A DNA stretch of 64,000 nucleotides from Flavobacterium sp. ZT3R18 (GCF_007097385.1 NZ_VJZS01000011.1:62001-126000), one strand, 5' to 3'; positions 17,231-28,270 are shown, counted from the stretch's first letter. Program-made: numbers and translations. Notes: a model not told the origin generated them from the letters alone.

Positions 17231-17460
17231 TAACCTATTGGTGGATGTTTGTCATCACCATAACTATTCTTCTCTCTTATCTTACCATTCACACCATGGA
17301 TTAAAAGTTCAGAACCGTTGCTTTTGGCAACATTTTTACCAATTTCAATAGCTTCTTGTTGTGTGCTTACATTCCTGTAAGCTTTTTGGCTATTCTCTGT
17401 TTTTACGGACCATACCTCTCCGCTTTTTGATTTAACTACATGTACATTTTTTTTAGTCAT
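17230..17460 (-). CDS. DUF2188 domain protein
   Basis: 76 aa. The whole protein fits the DUF2188 pattern: VHVVKSKSGEVWSVKTE, then a helix with QQEAIEIGKNVAKSNGSELLIHG, then the hallmark GKIREKNSYGDDKHPP. The family is small, widespread and of unknown molecular role. Its stop overlaps the start of the 225-aa gene by one base. No clear TAnnTTTG box is seen immediately upstream on the minus strand. Confidence 0.85.
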   Translation of the reverse strand: MTKKNVHVVKSKSGEVWSVKTENSQKAYRNVSTQQEAIEIGKNVAKSNGSELLIHGVNGKIREKNSYGDDKHPPIG

Positions 17461-17505
17461 GTTCTTTTTAATTTTAATTTAACAAAATATTTTTTTGAAA
17501 AAATT

Positions 17506-17534
17506 TTGATTTCTAAAAATTAAATGTACTTTTG
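17506..17534 (+). promoter_or_regulatory. Flavobacterial promoter (TTG-18-TACTTTTG)
   Basis: TTG at 17506-17508 and TACTTTTG at 17527-17534, spaced by 18 bases, match the Bacteroidota -33/-7 consensus. It faces away from the DUF2188 gene and has no protein gene downstream, so it probably drives the RNA at 17541-17688. Confidence 0.65.
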
Positions 17535-17540
17535 CACCCT

Positions 17541-17688
17541 CTGACAGGCTCTAATTTTACATTAATTTTAGAAATTCTTTTTTCGATAATCTTGGGAAAA
17601 GATTAAGATTTTATTAATACAAAAATTAGTCCAAATTTATTATAATTAAAAAATAAACATATAACTGTCTTTATGACAGTTTTTTTTG
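17541..17688 (+). ncRNA. Candidate small RNA of about 148 nt
   Basis: A consensus promoter directly upstream and a good terminator at the end (stem AACTGTC 17663-17669, GACAGTT 17675-17681, then a T run) delimit a transcript with no plausible reading frame. The predicted 5' end CTGACAG can pair with the CTGTC arm of the terminator, so 5'-3' closure or an alternative structure is possible. I could not assign it to 6S, tmRNA or SRP RNA from sequence. It may be a lineage-specific regulator. Confidence 0.45.
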
Positions 17689-17800
17689 TTTTCAAAACTT
17701 TTTGTCACTGTCACTGTCAGAAAAGTAAATTTCGGTTAGTAACCATACTCGTAGCTAAACCCGACCACTCTGATTTGAACTAAACACATCGAGTTGGATA

Positions 17801-17821
17801 GCGCAGTTTTGCAAACTGTGC
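17801..17821. repeat. REP-like palindrome (right of the DUF2188 cassette)
   Basis: GCGCAGTTT and AAACTGTGC form a near-perfect 9-base stem around TGC. It is preceded by GTTGGATA and is related, in inverted orientation, to the palindrome at 16457-16475. Confidence 0.55.
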
Positions 17822-17892
17822 CCATAAACGAGAGCAACTTTGTTTTTTCAAAGATTTGAATACAAAGGTCTTTAGAGATAAAATCGTGAATT

Positions 17893-17971
17893 ATAGCCCC
17901 GATAAAAACGAAAAACCTTGTGAGGGCTGGCGTTTAGCCCTCACAAGGATTGTAGTGTATAGCGGGAGGTG
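17893..17971. repeat. Conserved structured element, copy 1 (AGCCCCGATA...ATAGCGGGA)
   Basis: TAGCCCCGATA at the left and TATAGCGGGA at the right flank a perfect 13-base hairpin (CCTTGTGAGGGCT 17916-17928 with its complement 17936-17948). The same flanks with a different central hairpin recur at 35215-35297. Fixed flanks with a variable hairpin point to an RNA or mobile structural element rather than a plain terminator. Confidence 0.65.
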
Positions 17972-18026
17972 ACTTCCTTAAAAAACGAAATCATTCTGCT
18001 CCTAAAAAATCTTAATTTCTTAGTTA

Positions 18027-19316
18027 TTATCTATTAGAACGTCTGTCATTATTTTGATTCGGACGTCTTGGACCAAAACTATTAGTACTGCTTCTGTTTG
18101 CATTATCCGTTTTTGGTTTCTTAGGAGTCGAATTACGTTGTTGTCTCCCTTGACCTTGCTTAATGGGTTCAGTAGATGCGTTAGGGTCTGGCTCAAAACC
18201 TTTAATATTTTCTACAGGTAATTTCATGCCGACCAATTTTTCTATATCGCGTAAAAAAGTGGTTTCGTCTGGACTAAATAAAGAAATAGCTTCTCCACTT
18301 GCTCCAGCTCTTCCTGTTCTACCAATTCTGTGAACGTAATCTTCGGGAATATTAGGTAGTTCAAAATTAACAACATGCGGTAATAACGGGATGTCTAAAC
18401 CTCGAGCGGCAATATCTGTAGCTACCAAAGCGGTTAGGCTTCCGTCTTTGAAACCTGCTAATGCTTTGGTTCGTGCGCCTTGACCTTTATTACCATGAAT
18501 AGCTGCGGCCCTAATCCCAGCACTAATCATGCTTTCTGTTAGTTTGTTGGCTCCTTGTTTTGTTCGTGTAAAAACCAAAATCTGTTTCCAGTTTCCTTCA
18601 GAAATAAGTTTTATTATTAGTTCTGTTTTTTTCTCTTTTGCAACAGGATATACTTTTTGAATAATAGCATCTACTGTTGTGTTTTCTGGAGTTGCTTCGA
18701 CATGAACGGGATTGTGCAAAATACCCATTGCCAATTTCTTGATGTCTTTTGAAAAGGTTGCCGAAAACATCAAGTTTTGCCTTTTTGAAGGTAATACTTT
18801 AATAATGCGCTCAATGTCACGTAAAAAACCCATGTCTAGCATACGGTCTGCTTCATCCAAAACTAGGACTTCTACTTTTGATAGAGAAATTAAACCTTGA
18901 TTTTGCAAATCGATTAATCGACCGGGAGTTGCTACTAAAACATCGACACCTTGACGCAATTGATTGACTTGTGGATTTTGGTTGACACCTCCAAAAATAA
19001 CTGCGCTGCGTAAATCTAAAAATTCACTGTATTCTTTTATATTGGCATATACCTGAGCTGCCAATTCTCGTGTTGGGGTCAATATTAAGGCACGAATGGG
19101 TCTTTGTCTTAAGTGTTGTCCTTGCGATAATAATTGTAATATTGGAAGTGTAAAGCCTGCTGTTTTCCCTGTTCCTGTCTGTGCAGATGCTAATACATCT
19201 TTGCCTTCTAAAATGGGTGGAATTGCTTTTTGTTGTATTGGAGAAGGTGTAGAATATCCTTTTTTGCTGATGGCTTTTAATAAAGCATCAGATAAGCCTA
19301 ATGAGTTAAATGACAT
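18027..19316 (-). CDS. rhlE: DEAD-box RNA helicase, RhlE type
   Basis: 429 aa. Motifs in order: the Q-motif region [13 protein letters not shown], Walker [11 protein letters not shown] (about residues 44-53), [17 protein letters not shown] (in [14 protein letters not shown]), SAT (MFSATF), ARGLD and HRIGRTGR. The C-terminal tail (about 380-429) is rich in Gln, Asn, Arg and Ser, as in RhlE proteins that bind structured RNA. It unwinds RNA with ATP in ribosome assembly or mRNA decay. It stands alone, with a TACCTTTG -7 box about 56 bases upstream. Confidence 0.95.
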   Translation of the reverse strand: MSFNSLGLSDALLKAISKKGYSTPSPIQQKAIPPILEGKDVLASAQTGTGKTAGFTLPILQLLSQGQHLRQRPIRALILTPTRELAAQVYANIKEYSEFLDLRSAVIFGGVNQNPQVNQLRQGVDVLVATPGRLIDLQNQGLISLSKVEVLVLDEADRMLDMGFLRDIERIIKVLPSKRQNLMFSATFSKDIKKLAMGILHNPVHVEATPENTTVDAIIQKVYPVAKEKKTELIIKLISEGNWKQILVFTRTKQGANKLTESMISAGIRAAAIHGNKGQGARTKALAGFKDGSLTALVATDIAARGLDIPLLPHVVNFELPNIPEDYVHRIGRTGRAGASGEAISLFSPDETTFLRDIEKLVGMKLPVENIKGFEPDPNASTEPIKQGQGRQQRNSTPKKPKTDNANRSSTNSFGPRRPNQNNDRRSNR

Positions 19317-19371
19317 ATATTGTGTTGATGAAGTAAACCCTATTATTTAGATTACTTCTTTTAAGTTGGCG

Positions 19372-19379
19372 CAAAGGTA
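19372..19379 (-). promoter_or_regulatory. -7 box of rhlE
   Basis: The minus strand reads TACCTTTG (TAnnTTTG), followed by CGCCAACTT; it lies 56 bases before the ATG at 19316. No TTG is seen at the ideal -33 distance. Confidence 0.5.
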
Positions 19380-19600
19380 CTGCTAATTTTTTGATGTGGT
19401 TTTGATTACTAGACTTTGTTTCAATAAAATAAAGCGCTTCGTTTTAATTCGTTATAAAATATAGTCAAGACGTTAATAAATATGGTAAATTGAAAGGGTA
19501 GCTAAAATTGTTATTCCTTTATACAGAATTCAGAAATAAGGTTCGATTTTTTTTTGCCATTGAAATTGCCATTGAAATTGATATTGCCACCAATATTGCT

Positions 19601-22600
19601 TTAAATTTTTAGCCATTTTTCTAATATGTCTTTAAGTGTTTGCTTTATTATAGGTTTTGATAAATAATCATTCATACCGGCCTCTATGCACTTTTCTCTT
19701 TCGCCAACTACAGTTCCCGCAGTCAGTGCAATGATAAGGGTCTCTTTTAATTGATCTAATTTGCGAATCGCTTTTGTAGCTTCGTATCCATTGACCAATG
19801 GCATTTGTATGTCCATAAATATAATATCCGGATTTATTTCGATTGCTTTTATAATCGCTTGCTCACCATCTACTGATTCATGAATGGTACTCGTTGGTAA
19901 AATTTGTTTTATTAGTGTTTTGGTCAATAGCATATTGATTTTGTTATCTTCTACAATCAATATTTTGGGTTGTTCATTTTTGAGCGTTATTTTGGGATCT
20001 TCATAGATAGGAGTGATCTGTTTTTTTAACAAAAAAACCTTTTTTTCTTTATTGGAGCTTTTTAATTGTACATCAAAGAAAAAGGTACTTCCTATGTTAT
20101 ACAGACTATCAATTTGTAATGTGCTATTCATTAAGGCTAATAATTGGTTCGAAATGGCTAATCCCAAACCCGTTCCCCCAAACTTTTTAGTAGTCGAGCT
20201 GTCTTCTTGAGAAAAAGCTTGGAATATTTTCTTTTGATTGCTTTTTCGGATTCCAATTCCTGTATCTCTTACTGAAAATCGTAGCAGCGCTTGATTTTTT
20301 TCAACTTCTAAAGTTGAAATAATGAGTTCTATTTTACCAGTATCGGTAAACTTGACCGCATTTGTTAATAGATTGATTAAAACTTGTTTCAAGCGGATGT
20401 AATCTATCCAAATGTATTTGGGGACGTCCTCATTGATGGTGTAATTTATTTCTAGATTTTTAGTATTTGCTTGATAGTTTATTAATTCTTTAATTTGATT
20501 AACAAGGTCAACTATGGAGTGTCTTTCTACATTAAGTTCTAGTTTTCCCGATTCAATTTTAGAAAAATCTAAGATGTCATTGACCACTTCCATCAATATA
20601 TTGGCCGACTGATTGATGGTATTCATGTATTGTTTTTGGAACGGTTCTAATTTTGAATTCATCAACAAATCCGTATATCCAATTATTCCATTCAATGGGG
20701 TTCTAATTTCATGACTCATATTAGCCAGGAACTCAGATTTTGCTTTATTAGCTGCCTCAGCTATTTCTTTTTCCTTGACTATAGTTTCATTGTTTTTTTT
20801 CTCTGTTATATCTATAAAAATACCTTCCATAAAAGCAATTTCTCCATTTTTTATGATAGAATCTCCAAATTCTTCTACCCAAACGATGGAATTATTTTTA
20901 TGTTTTATTCTGTATATAGCATGGTATGGTTTTCTCTCTTTTAGGGCAATATAATTTTCTTTTTTTATCCTATCTATGTCATCTTCAGCTATCAAGTCAA
21001 TAAAAAATAATTTATTTTCTAGAAAATCAGATTTAGGATATCCCGTAAGTTTTTCTATTTCATCATTAAGGTATATTTTGGTGTATTTTTCATCATAATT
21101 TGATAAATAAACCGTACCTGGAATGTTGTTGGCAAGCAATCGGAATCGCTCTTCACTTTCTTCAATGATGGATTCGTTGAGATTTCGTTCTAAAGAGGAT
21201 GAAATATTTTTGACTAATAATTGCAAAATTGAAATTTCATCATCGCTCCAATCTCGTTCCGTTGTAGTGTCATCAAAAACAAAAAAACCATGTAAATCAT
21301 TTTTTATAAAAACGGGTAAAAACAAAAAGGATTTGATGTCTAATTGGCTTAAAAATCGTTTTATATTTTCATTTTCTGTTTTGGCAAATGTTGTATGAAT
21401 GAACATATCTGGTGTTACATCTTTTTTTATATCGTCAAAATCAGAAAAAGATATGTCTTGTAAATCTTTATTTACAGCATCAAAATCTTGAAGCTCATAA
21501 GTCCATCGGTATCTTTGATTGAATAAATCTGTTTTGGGGCTCTTTTTGAAATAAGAAATACGTTCTGCTTTAGTTACTTTCCCGATTTCGTTTATGATTC
21601 CTTTAAAGATGTCACTTGAATTTTTTTTCAATAAAAAGGTATTCGTGTTTTTATTGATAACCAATAGTAATTCACTTTTATAAGCTAGTTTTCTTTCGAT
21701 CTCTAATCGCATTTCAGAAGCAAGTGCAATTATAATTAAATCAGAAATTGATTTAGCAAAATTGATGTCTTCATTATCCCAATTCTTGGTTTTTTGCGTA
21801 GTTTCAAAAGAGATAATTCCTTTTAGTTCTCCATCTATAAAAATGGGAGTATCTAATACAGAGAATATATTGTATTTGTTAATGTATTTTTCATTGATCT
21901 GATTATTCAAAAGATTGGCCCGTATGTCTGAGTCAACATCTTGTAACTCATGTTCAATTTTATCAAAATAGCTAGGATTATCACTTTTGTAATAGATTGC
22001 CCCCTTTTCGAAAATTTTTTTATCCGAATTATACAGGTTTTTACAGACGATTTTATCAAAATCATATTCCCAATAACTAGAACGATTGATCTCGACTGTT
22101 TTGTTTATAATTTTTAAAATGTTTTTTATAAAACTTTCAAAGGTGCTTTTGTTTGAGTGGTTTAATAACGCAATGTCTTTTAGGGCTTTGCTGTGTTTTT
22201 TTATTTTATTTTGTCTTTTGGATCTTTCCTCCTCAATATTTTTAAATAAAGTAATATCTCTTGCAATACCAGAATACCCATTGATTGCCCCAAAATTATT
22301 TCTTCGTATAAAGACATTTTGCGAGATCCACATTTCACTTCCATCTTTTTTAATAATGGGAAATTCTAAAGTGGTAAAATTTTCTTCAATTTCTAAAATA
22401 TTTTGATAAAAACTCATCGTATTGGTAATGTAATCTTTTCGAATTATGAATGAAAAATGTTGGTTTAGGATCTCCTCTTTGGTATATCCTAAAATTTTTA
22501 TGGCATAATCATTTGCAAAAGTTAATTTACCATTTTGATCTGTTTCAAAAATGAGATCAACGGCTGTTTGTATTAAGATTTCATACTGGTTTCGAATTCT

Positions 22601-23641
22601 GATTTCATTAGTGACATCTTGACCTATTCCGATAATTAATTCTTCTGAGAACTTCTTGTCTATCCACTGAATGAATTTGTATTCCCCATTTTTGCATTTT
22701 AGTTTTCTAACATACAATCTGTTATCGATGTAGTTTTCACAGTAATCTTTACCGATGAATTCGGGATCTTCTGTAAGTTCCCAAAATCCTAATCCCATAA
22801 CTTCGGCAGGGGTGTAGCCTAAAATAAAAGTTATACTTTCGCTGCAAAATGTCAATTCACCATTTTTATTTGTGGCAATTGTTAGCGAATTACCTTTGTT
22901 TACAATTTCATTGGCAAAAAGAAATTTATTATTAATTTTTGTTGTTGCTGTATGTCGGATGTGGTTTATTATGAAAACAATCACAGCATAATTAAAGAGT
23001 ATTACGGTTCTCTTAATGGGAACCAAGTCAAAAGTATAGATTACTATTAAAAACAATAAAATAAATCCAGAAAATGCCCAATATACTTTTATAGGCTTAA
23101 GAATAATATAGGAAAAGAAAAAGGCAACAATAAAAGCATAATTAGGAATCGCATCTTCGGGTAAAAAAATGATGTTATAGCAGATTAATAGATAATAACA
23201 AAAGAATAAAATAATATAGATATTTCGGATTCTATTATAAATGTAGGTCGATTTTTTACTAATCACAAATAAGACTAAAAAGATTATTCCTACAACAAAA
23301 TTGTTAATCAGTAGACTTTTAGGTCTAATGTGGTAAATTTCGAAAATGATTTCTAAAAGCGGGACTATGAACCCTATAAATAATAAATAGAGCTGATATT
23401 CTTTTTTGTCAGAATCTAAAGTAGGACAACTTTCAGGATTTTTTATAATTGAATTCATTTTCAGTAAACTCACGACTAATCCGATAAAAAAAATAGAAAG
23501 CATTGAAATCAATACTTTGTTGTTAAATATAATGCTATTCAAATGTATCATTGCTACTGTTGTACCCATAGGGACGGAAACTAATCTAGAAATAGAAAAG
23601 TTGAAGTAATAAGATAATAATATGTTATAGCATAATAACAT
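19601..23641 (-). CDS. Hybrid sensor histidine kinase with PAS and GAF domains and a receiver
   Basis: 1346 aa. Residues about 1-230 contain six to eight membrane segments, an unusual N-terminal sensor block. Then come PAS domains (about 245-345 and 365-470), two GAF-like domains (about 500-650 and 670-830), and a third PAS (about 840-960). The kinase has the H box [20 protein letters not shown] box [13 protein letters not shown] and G boxes DTGIGIR and GTGLGLAIS. The C-terminal receiver has [10 protein letters not shown] and [15 protein letters not shown] with the phosphoacceptor D. No output gene lies next to it, so phosphate is probably passed on to an unlinked partner. The true start may be a later Met (for example MIHLNS). 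Confidence 0.93.
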   Translation of the reverse strand: MLLCYNILLSYYFNFSISRLVSVPMGTTVAMIHLNSIIFNNKVLISMLSIFFIGLVVSLLKMNSIIKNPESCPTLDSDKKEYQLYLLFIGFIVPLLEIIFEIYHIRPKSLLINNFVVGIIFLVLFVISKKSTYIYNRIRNIYIILFFCYYLLICYNIIFLPEDAIPNYAFIVAFFFSYIILKPIKVYWAFSGFILLFLIVIYTFDLVPIKRTVILFNYAVIVFIINHIRHTATTKINNKFLFANEIVNKGNSLTIATNKNGELTFCSESITFILGYTPAEVMGLGFWELTEDPEFIGKDYCENYIDNRLYVRKLKCKNGEYKFIQWIDKKFSEELIIGIGQDVTNEIRIRNQYEILIQTAVDLIFETDQNGKLTFANDYAIKILGYTKEEILNQHFSFIIRKDYITNTMSFYQNILEIEENFTTLEFPIIKKDGSEMWISQNVFIRRNNFGAINGYSGIARDITLFKNIEEERSKRQNKIKKHSKALKDIALLNHSNKSTFESFIKNILKIINKTVEINRSSYWEYDFDKIVCKNLYNSDKKIFEKGAIYYKSDNPSYFDKIEHELQDVDSDIRANLLNNQINEKYINKYNIFSVLDTPIFIDGELKGIISFETTQKTKNWDNEDINFAKSISDLIIIALASEMRLEIERKLAYKSELLLVINKNTNTFLLKKNSSDIFKGIINEIGKVTKAERISYFKKSPKTDLFNQRYRWTYELQDFDAVNKDLQDISFSDFDDIKKDVTPDMFIHTTFAKTENENIKRFLSQLDIKSFLFLPVFIKNDLHGFFVFDDTTTERDWSDDEISILQLLVKNISSSLERNLNESIIEESEERFRLLANNIPGTVYLSNYDEKYTKIYLNDEIEKLTGYPKSDFLENKLFFIDLIAEDDIDRIKKENYIALKERKPYHAIYRIKHKNNSIVWVEEFGDSIIKNGEIAFMEGIFIDITEKKNNETIVKEKEIAEAANKAKSEFLANMSHEIRTPLNGIIGYTDLLMNSKLEPFQKQYMNTINQSANILMEVVNDILDFSKIESGKLELNVERHSIVDLVNQIKELINYQANTKNLEINYTINEDVPKYIWIDYIRLKQVLINLLTNAVKFTDTGKIELIISTLEVEKNQALLRFSVRDTGIGIRKSNQKKIFQAFSQEDSSTTKKFGGTGLGLAISNQLLALMNSTLQIDSLYNIGSTFFFDVQLKSSNKEKKVFLLKKQITPIYEDPKITLKNEQPKILIVEDNKINMLLTKTLIKQILPTSTIHESVDGEQAIIKAIEINPDIIFMDIQMPLVNGYEATKAIRKLDQLKETLIIALTAGTVVGEREKCIEAGMNDYLSKPIIKQTLKDILEKWLKI

Positions 23642-23717
23642 AACTTTTATTTAAGTTTTTTTTTTATAAAATATTTTAAAAAAGGTAACTATTCAGTCTA
23701 ACAAAAATTTTATACGT

Positions 23718-23835
23718 CCCGATGGTTATCGGGATTCACGAATTAACACGAATTCAGGATCAAAATTGAATCTAATTTTACAAAAAAAATCACAATGCAA
23801 TTTGTGCAAATTTGTGTAATTCGTGTCTGTTTTTC
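23718..23835. repeat. Intergenic repeat: CCCGAT palindrome plus AATTCGTG-type repeat
   Basis: CCCGATGGTTATCGGG (23718-23733) is followed by CACGAATTAACACGAATTC and, 80 bases on, TGTGTAATTCGTG in the opposite sense. The same vocabulary recurs at 26411-26637 and 47262-47396. Confidence 0.5.
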
Positions 23836-23897
23836 TTTAAATCCTACGTTAATTTGGTGTAGGTCGAATAGTAACAAAAAAAGTAAACTTGATAATT

Positions 23898-24686
23898 TTA
23901 TAAAATAAAATTGTTTTCGTCTATTTTATCTTGAGAATCAATACCTACAATAGCACTGTAAATAGCATAATTCATAGAATAAAGAAATGGAAGCGTGAAA
24001 AAAACACCAATGCAACATCCCAAAAGGCCTACCATTGCGCCAATAATGGCAACAACCATTAATCCTAATAAAACGAAAGGTTGTTTTAAAACGATCATGA
24101 TGCTGTGTTTTATGGCGTCGATTGCTTTTAAATTGCCAAAAATGATAAGAGGAATGGAAAGAAGCGTGATAAATGAAATGAAATAAGTAGTGATTGTTCC
24201 AATAAAATCAACCTTCATAAAAGAAAATAACGTTGCTTGAGCAAAGCTAATAGATGCTATTAAGGCACTTGATACTATAATTTCCTTAAGATAAGGGAGT
24301 TTGTAATAACTAAAAAAAGTAGCAATATGAAATTCTTCGTCTCGATCTCCACAATCAGCCATTTTTAGGAAACCAGCTTGAAACGGACTTAAAATACAGG
24401 TTAAAATAATTGAAATTACTCCAAAAATTAATATACTAGATTCAGATAGATTTTCTATTTTAAATTTTTCAGGGGATAGTTCTTGTGTCATTGCAGTTAC
24501 TCCAATTACTGATATTATTGATCCCGAAATTAAAATGCCAAATAATGTCATAAAAACAAATAACACCAATCCGGCGTACAATGCAATTTTTTTGTAATTC
24601 TCGAAGGCATGATTGAATACATTTCCAAAATCTAGTTGGTATCCATTTTTTTCGATATCGTGCAATCTTTCTTTTAGTTGACTCAT
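23898..24686 (-). CDS. Multi-pass inner membrane protein of unknown function (DUF975-like)
   Basis: 262 aa with a short cytoplasmic N-terminus (about 30 residues) and about six membrane segments, for example ALYAGLVLFVFMTLFGILI, LIFGVISIILTCILSPFQAGF and FVLLGLMVVAIIGAMVGLLG. The hydrophobic pattern and the AIKHSIMIVLKQPFVLLGL motif near residue 200 resemble DUF975 and related flavobacterial membrane proteins that are often misnamed as carotene monooxygenases; no catalytic residues support an enzyme. It appears monocistronic. Confidence 0.7.
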   Translation of the reverse strand: MSQLKERLHDIEKNGYQLDFGNVFNHAFENYKKIALYAGLVLFVFMTLFGILISGSIISVIGVTAMTQELSPEKFKIENLSESSILIFGVISIILTCILSPFQAGFLKMADCGDRDEEFHIATFFSYYKLPYLKEIIVSSALIASISFAQATLFSFMKVDFIGTITTYFISFITLLSIPLIIFGNLKAIDAIKHSIMIVLKQPFVLLGLMVVAIIGAMVGLLGCCIGVFFTLPFLYSMNYAIYSAIVGIDSQDKIDENNFIL

Positions 24687-24976
24687 TTTTTATTAGCTTG
24701 GTTAAGTACTATTAGGTTTGGTTATTTTTTAAAGGTGATTTTTAAAATGGAATTCTAAAAATGATCCCATTTACGTTTATTTCCTCTTGTATTCTATATT
24801 CTAGTACTATGTTTATTTTTGAAGAGGATTGCAAATTTAGTGTTTTTTTTATTCTTAAAGAATCAAAACCTTTCATCGGACAGGTATCATAGTGTATGAA
24901 AGTCTTACTAATCAAAAAGTTTTGGTCTCCTAGTGCTGTACTTTTTGAGCTTCAATTCGCTTACCAATTTTGATTT

Positions 24977-26335
24977 TTACAACCATTTTAATAATTTCTT
25001 TATTGAGGCTAATTTGTCATTATAAGGTGCGTATCTCATGGGGAGGTCTAACCAAGTTGCCTTTTTTACTACACCTTTATGATGCGAAAAAGTATCAAAA
25101 CTCAATTGGCCGTGATATGCACCAATTCCGCTATGGCCTACGCCACCAAAAGGGAGTCTTTTATTAGAAAAATGCATGACCGTTTCATTAACGCAGCCTC
25201 CACCAAAGGAATGGTTTTTGATTATTTTTTTTGCGAATTTTCTATCATCGGTAAAGACATATAATGCTAATGGCTTTTCGTATTTTGAAATCACGGTACT
25301 TATTTCGGATTCTTCTTTATAAGTAAGTATAGGTAATATTGGTCCAAAAATTTCGTTTTCCATGAGTAAACTGTCTAAAGAATTTTCTTCAATGAGAGTG
25401 GGACTGATGTAACAATTTTCAACATCGGTTACTCCTCCAAAAATGATTTTTTGAGGTTCAATCATGCTCACTAATCGGTGCCAATTTTTCTCATTGACTA
25501 TTCTAGGAAAATCAGGGGATAATTTTGGGTCTTCTCCGTATGCTGCTGTGATTTCTTTTTTAAGATAATCCACAAAATGGCTTTTCATATCTTCTTGTAT
25601 CAAGATATAATCAGGAGCAATGCAAGTTTGTCCTGCGTTCAAAAATTTACCCCAAACAATTCTTTTGGCGGCTAGTTTTAAATTAGCAGTTTCGTCTATA
25701 ATACAAGGGTTTTTACCTCCAAGTTCCAGTGTTACTGGAGTTAGATTTTCGGCAGCGGCTTTGGCAACGATTTTGCCAACAGGAACACTACCTGTAAAAA
25801 AGATATAATCCCATCTTTGTGCCAGTAATTTTTGGGAGGCTTCTACACCACCTTCTATCACTTTAACGTGATTGTGATGGAACACTCTTTCGATAATTTC
25901 AGCGATTATGGCCGATGTTTTCGGAGTCAGTTCTGAGGGTTTTAAAACCACTTGGTTACCAGCAGCAACTGCCGATATTAAAGGGCAAAGCGCTAGTTGA
26001 AACGGATAATTCCAAGGCGCAATAATTAAAACTTTACCATAGGGTTCTTTGTAAATATAATCTGTAGAAGGAAAGTTGAGCAGTGAGGGCCATACTCTTT
26101 TTGGTTTTGCCCAACTTTTGATGTTTTTTATGGTATCTTTTAATTCAGATATTACATAACTGGTTTCTGTAAGAACCGATTCAAAAGCGGGTTTTTTGAA
26201 ATCCTCGTGTAAGGCTTGGATGATTTCATTTTCATGTTTGATAATTACATCCAGCAGTTTAATTAAAGCCTCTTTTCTTGAACCAATATTTAATTTGTAA
26301 CTCATCATAAAAACAGATTGTTTAGTATAATGCAA
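24977..26335 (-). CDS. Aldehyde dehydrogenase, class 3-like
   Basis: 452 aa. Conserved blocks: IIAPWNYPFQLAL (about 104-116), FTGSVPVGKIV, LELGGKNPCIID (general base E), GQTCIAPDY with the nucleophile Cys, ENEIFGPILPILTY and LPFGGVGHSGIGAYHG. The short length and C-terminal tail fit class 3 enzymes, which oxidise fatty or aromatic aldehydes with NAD(P)+. The start used is TTG; the N-terminal TKQSVFMMSYKL aligns with the family's usual start, but an ATG ten codons later is an alternative. A TGA lies six codons upstream, so no earlier start exists. Confidence 0.92.
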   Translation of the reverse strand: MHYTKQSVFMMSYKLNIGSRKEALIKLLDVIIKHENEIIQALHEDFKKPAFESVLTETSYVISELKDTIKNIKSWAKPKRVWPSLLNFPSTDYIYKEPYGKVLIIAPWNYPFQLALCPLISAVAAGNQVVLKPSELTPKTSAIIAEIIERVFHHNHVKVIEGGVEASQKLLAQRWDYIFFTGSVPVGKIVAKAAAENLTPVTLELGGKNPCIIDETANLKLAAKRIVWGKFLNAGQTCIAPDYILIQEDMKSHFVDYLKKEITAAYGEDPKLSPDFPRIVNEKNWHRLVSMIEPQKIIFGGVTDVENCYISPTLIEENSLDSLLMENEIFGPILPILTYKEESEISTVISKYEKPLALYVFTDDRKFAKKIIKNHSFGGGCVNETVMHFSNKRLPFGGVGHSGIGAYHGQLSFDTFSHHKGVVKKATWLDLPMRYAPYNDKLASIKKLLKWL

Positions 26336-26670
26336 GTTAAATTTTATAATTCATATATAATATTTTTTTCCTGTAAAATACGGGACAAGTGGATTGAAAT
26401 TATTTTAAGTTTTTTAGACACGAATTGCATGAATTATCACGAATTCTTTTGTCATGAAAAATTTCACGAATTCCGTCTATAGTCGGTATCGCTGCAAAGA
26501 AAACCGATTTTATTTCGTTCATAAAAAAACTGATTTACTGAAATCAAAAAAGAATTAGAGAGAATTTGTATGTCATATTATTTCAAGTATCTACCAAAGG
26601 GAAATAAATTAGTGCAAATTAGTGTAATTCGTGTTAGCTTTTTTTAATGCATTTCCCTTGCTCTAAAATA
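26336..26670. repeat. Intergenic region with AATTCGTG repeats
   Basis: No gene seen. CACGAATTGCATGAATTATCA (about 26418-26438), CACGAATTCC and, at the right end, GTGTAATTCGTG (about 26619-26631) belong to the repeat family also found at 23734 and 47262. Confidence 0.45.
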
Positions 26671-27366
26671 TCAAATAGCCTTCCAAATCACTTCATCTGG
26701 AGTTGGAGCAATAATGGTAATATTTTCTTTGGAAACGGGATGAATAAATACCAATTTTCGGGCGTGAAGATGAATTCCACCATCAGGATTGCTTCTGTCA
26801 AAACCGTATTTTAAATCGCCTTTTATGGGAGAACCAATAGCCGATAGTTGTGCTCGTATTTGATGGTGTCTTCCGGTGTGTAATTGAATTTCAAGGCCGT
26901 AATAATTGTCCAGTTCTTTAATGATTTTGTACTCTAAACTGGCCAATTTACTATCTGGAACTTCTTTGAGATGTGCTTTTGAGGTGTTGTTTTTTTCGTT
27001 TCTTTTGATGTAATGAACCAGAGTGTCTTCGTTTTTCGAAGGCTTGTTTTTAACAACCGCCCAATATGTTTTTTGAGTTTCTCTGTTACTGAATAACTCA
27101 TTCATACGGGTTAAAGCTTTGCTGGTTCTGGCGAAAACAACGATTCCCGTGGTAGGTCTGTCTAATCGATGAACCACTCCAAGAAATACTTCGCCAGGCT
27201 TATTGTATTTCTCTTTGATGTATTCTTTTACAACATCGCTTAACGGTTTATCTCCGGTTTTGTCCCCTTGCACAATATCTCCTACACGCTTGTTTACCAC
27301 GATTAGGTGGTTGTCTTCGTGTAGGATTTGGAGATTGTTTTTATTGGATATTATTTTATTGGACAA
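26671..27366 (-). CDS. RluA-family RNA pseudouridine synthase
   Basis: 231 aa. It begins with LQILHEDNHLIVVNKRVGDIV, then the catalytic HRLDRPTTGIVVFAR (aspartate in HRLD, about residue 68), the linker NELFSNRETQKTYWAVV, and GRHHQIRAQLSAIGSPIKGD, which is the conserved RNA-contact motif. There is no S4 domain, which puts it closer to the RluA/RluC-like single-domain group. The exact uridine modified cannot be read from sequence. It may be cotranscribed with panB, which lies upstream of it... in transcription order panB (28270-27452) comes first, 85 bases away on the same strand. Confidence 0.9.
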   Translation of the reverse strand: MSNKIISNKNNLQILHEDNHLIVVNKRVGDIVQGDKTGDKPLSDVVKEYIKEKYNKPGEVFLGVVHRLDRPTTGIVVFARTSKALTRMNELFSNRETQKTYWAVVKNKPSKNEDTLVHYIKRNEKNNTSKAHLKEVPDSKLASLEYKIIKELDNYYGLEIQLHTGRHHQIRAQLSAIGSPIKGDLKYGFDRSNPDGGIHLHARKLVFIHPVSKENITIIAPTPDEVIWKAI

Positions 27367-27451
27367 TGTTGATTGTTTAAGGGTTTAAAAAGTTTAAAAG
27401 TTTAAAATTGTTTAATCGAGTGAACTGAATACTGCGACTGAAAACTGAAAA

Positions 27452-28270
27452 CTAATACTGTTCACTGGCATTTGGAAAATCACTCGATTTCACATCATCA
27501 ACATATTGACTGATGGCTGTTGTCATTCCTTCGTATAAATTCATGTAGCGACGTAAGAATCTTGGACTAAATTCATTGTTCATACCCAACATATCGTGAA
27601 TTACCAATACTTGCCCGTCTACACCACCACCAGCACCAATCCCAATTACAGGAATCGAAATGCTTTGTGCTACTAATGTTGCCAAATGTGCCGGTATTTT
27701 TTCAAGTACCAATCCAAAACAACCTAGTTTCTCTAGTAATTTGGCATCTTGAATTAATTTTTCGGCTTCTTCTTCTTCTTTGGCACGAACGGTATAAGTA
27801 CCAAATTTATAGATAGATTGAGGCGTTAATCCCAAATGTCCCATAACAGGAATTCCAGCGTTTAATATTTTTTTTATGGATTCTTTTATTTCTTTACCAC
27901 CTTCTAATTTTACGGCATGACCACCACTTTCTTTCATGATTCTGATAGAAGAACGTAAGGCTTCTTTTGGGTCAGATTGGTAACTTCCAAAAGGTAAATC
28001 AACAACAACCAAAGCTCTTTCGACAGCTCTAACCACAGACGAAGCGTGGTAAATCATTTGATCTAATGTAATTGGTAAAGTCGTTTCATGACCTGCCATA
28101 ACATTCGAAGCTGAATCTCCAACCAGAATCACATCAATCCCAGCGGTATCTACAATTTTGGCCATGGTATAATCATAAGCCGTAAGCATCGAAATTTTTT
28201 CGCCATTGGCTTTCATCTCAATTAAGGACTTTGTAGTTATTCTTTTATAGTCTTTTTTTGCTACAGACAT
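27452..28270 (-). CDS. panB: 3-methyl-2-oxobutanoate hydroxymethyltransferase
   Basis: 272 aa, the normal length. [38 protein letters not shown] (metal-binding D) and [10 protein letters not shown] are family hallmarks. They are followed by [17 protein letters not shown] and [16 protein letters not shown]. The enzyme transfers a hydroxymethyl group from methylene-tetrahydrofolate to ketoisovalerate, the first committed step to pantothenate and CoA. No other pan gene is adjacent. A short intergenic CTGAAAACTG-type repeat follows the gene. Confidence 0.96.
   Translation of the reverse strand: MSVAKKDYKRITTKSLIEMKANGEKISMLTAYDYTMAKIVDTAGIDVILVGDSASNVMAGHETTLPITLDQMIYHASSVVRAVERALVVVDLPFGSYQSDPKEALRSSIRIMKESGGHAVKLEGGKEIKESIKKILNAGIPVMGHLGLTPQSIYKFGTYTVRAKEEEEAEKLIQDAKLLEKLGCFGLVLEKIPAHLATLVAQSISIPVIGIGAGGGVDGQVLVIHDMLGMNNEFSPRFLRRYMNLYEGMTTAISQYVDDVKSSDFPNASEQY

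Larger units (their letters stand above)
17461..18026. other. 566-base region without a protein gene
   Basis: It holds a plus-strand promoter, a likely small RNA with its own terminator, a REP-like palindrome and one copy of a conserved structured element, all listed separately. No open frame of interest was found. A short tandem GTCACTGTCACTGTCAG lies at about 17705-17721. Confidence 0.6.
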
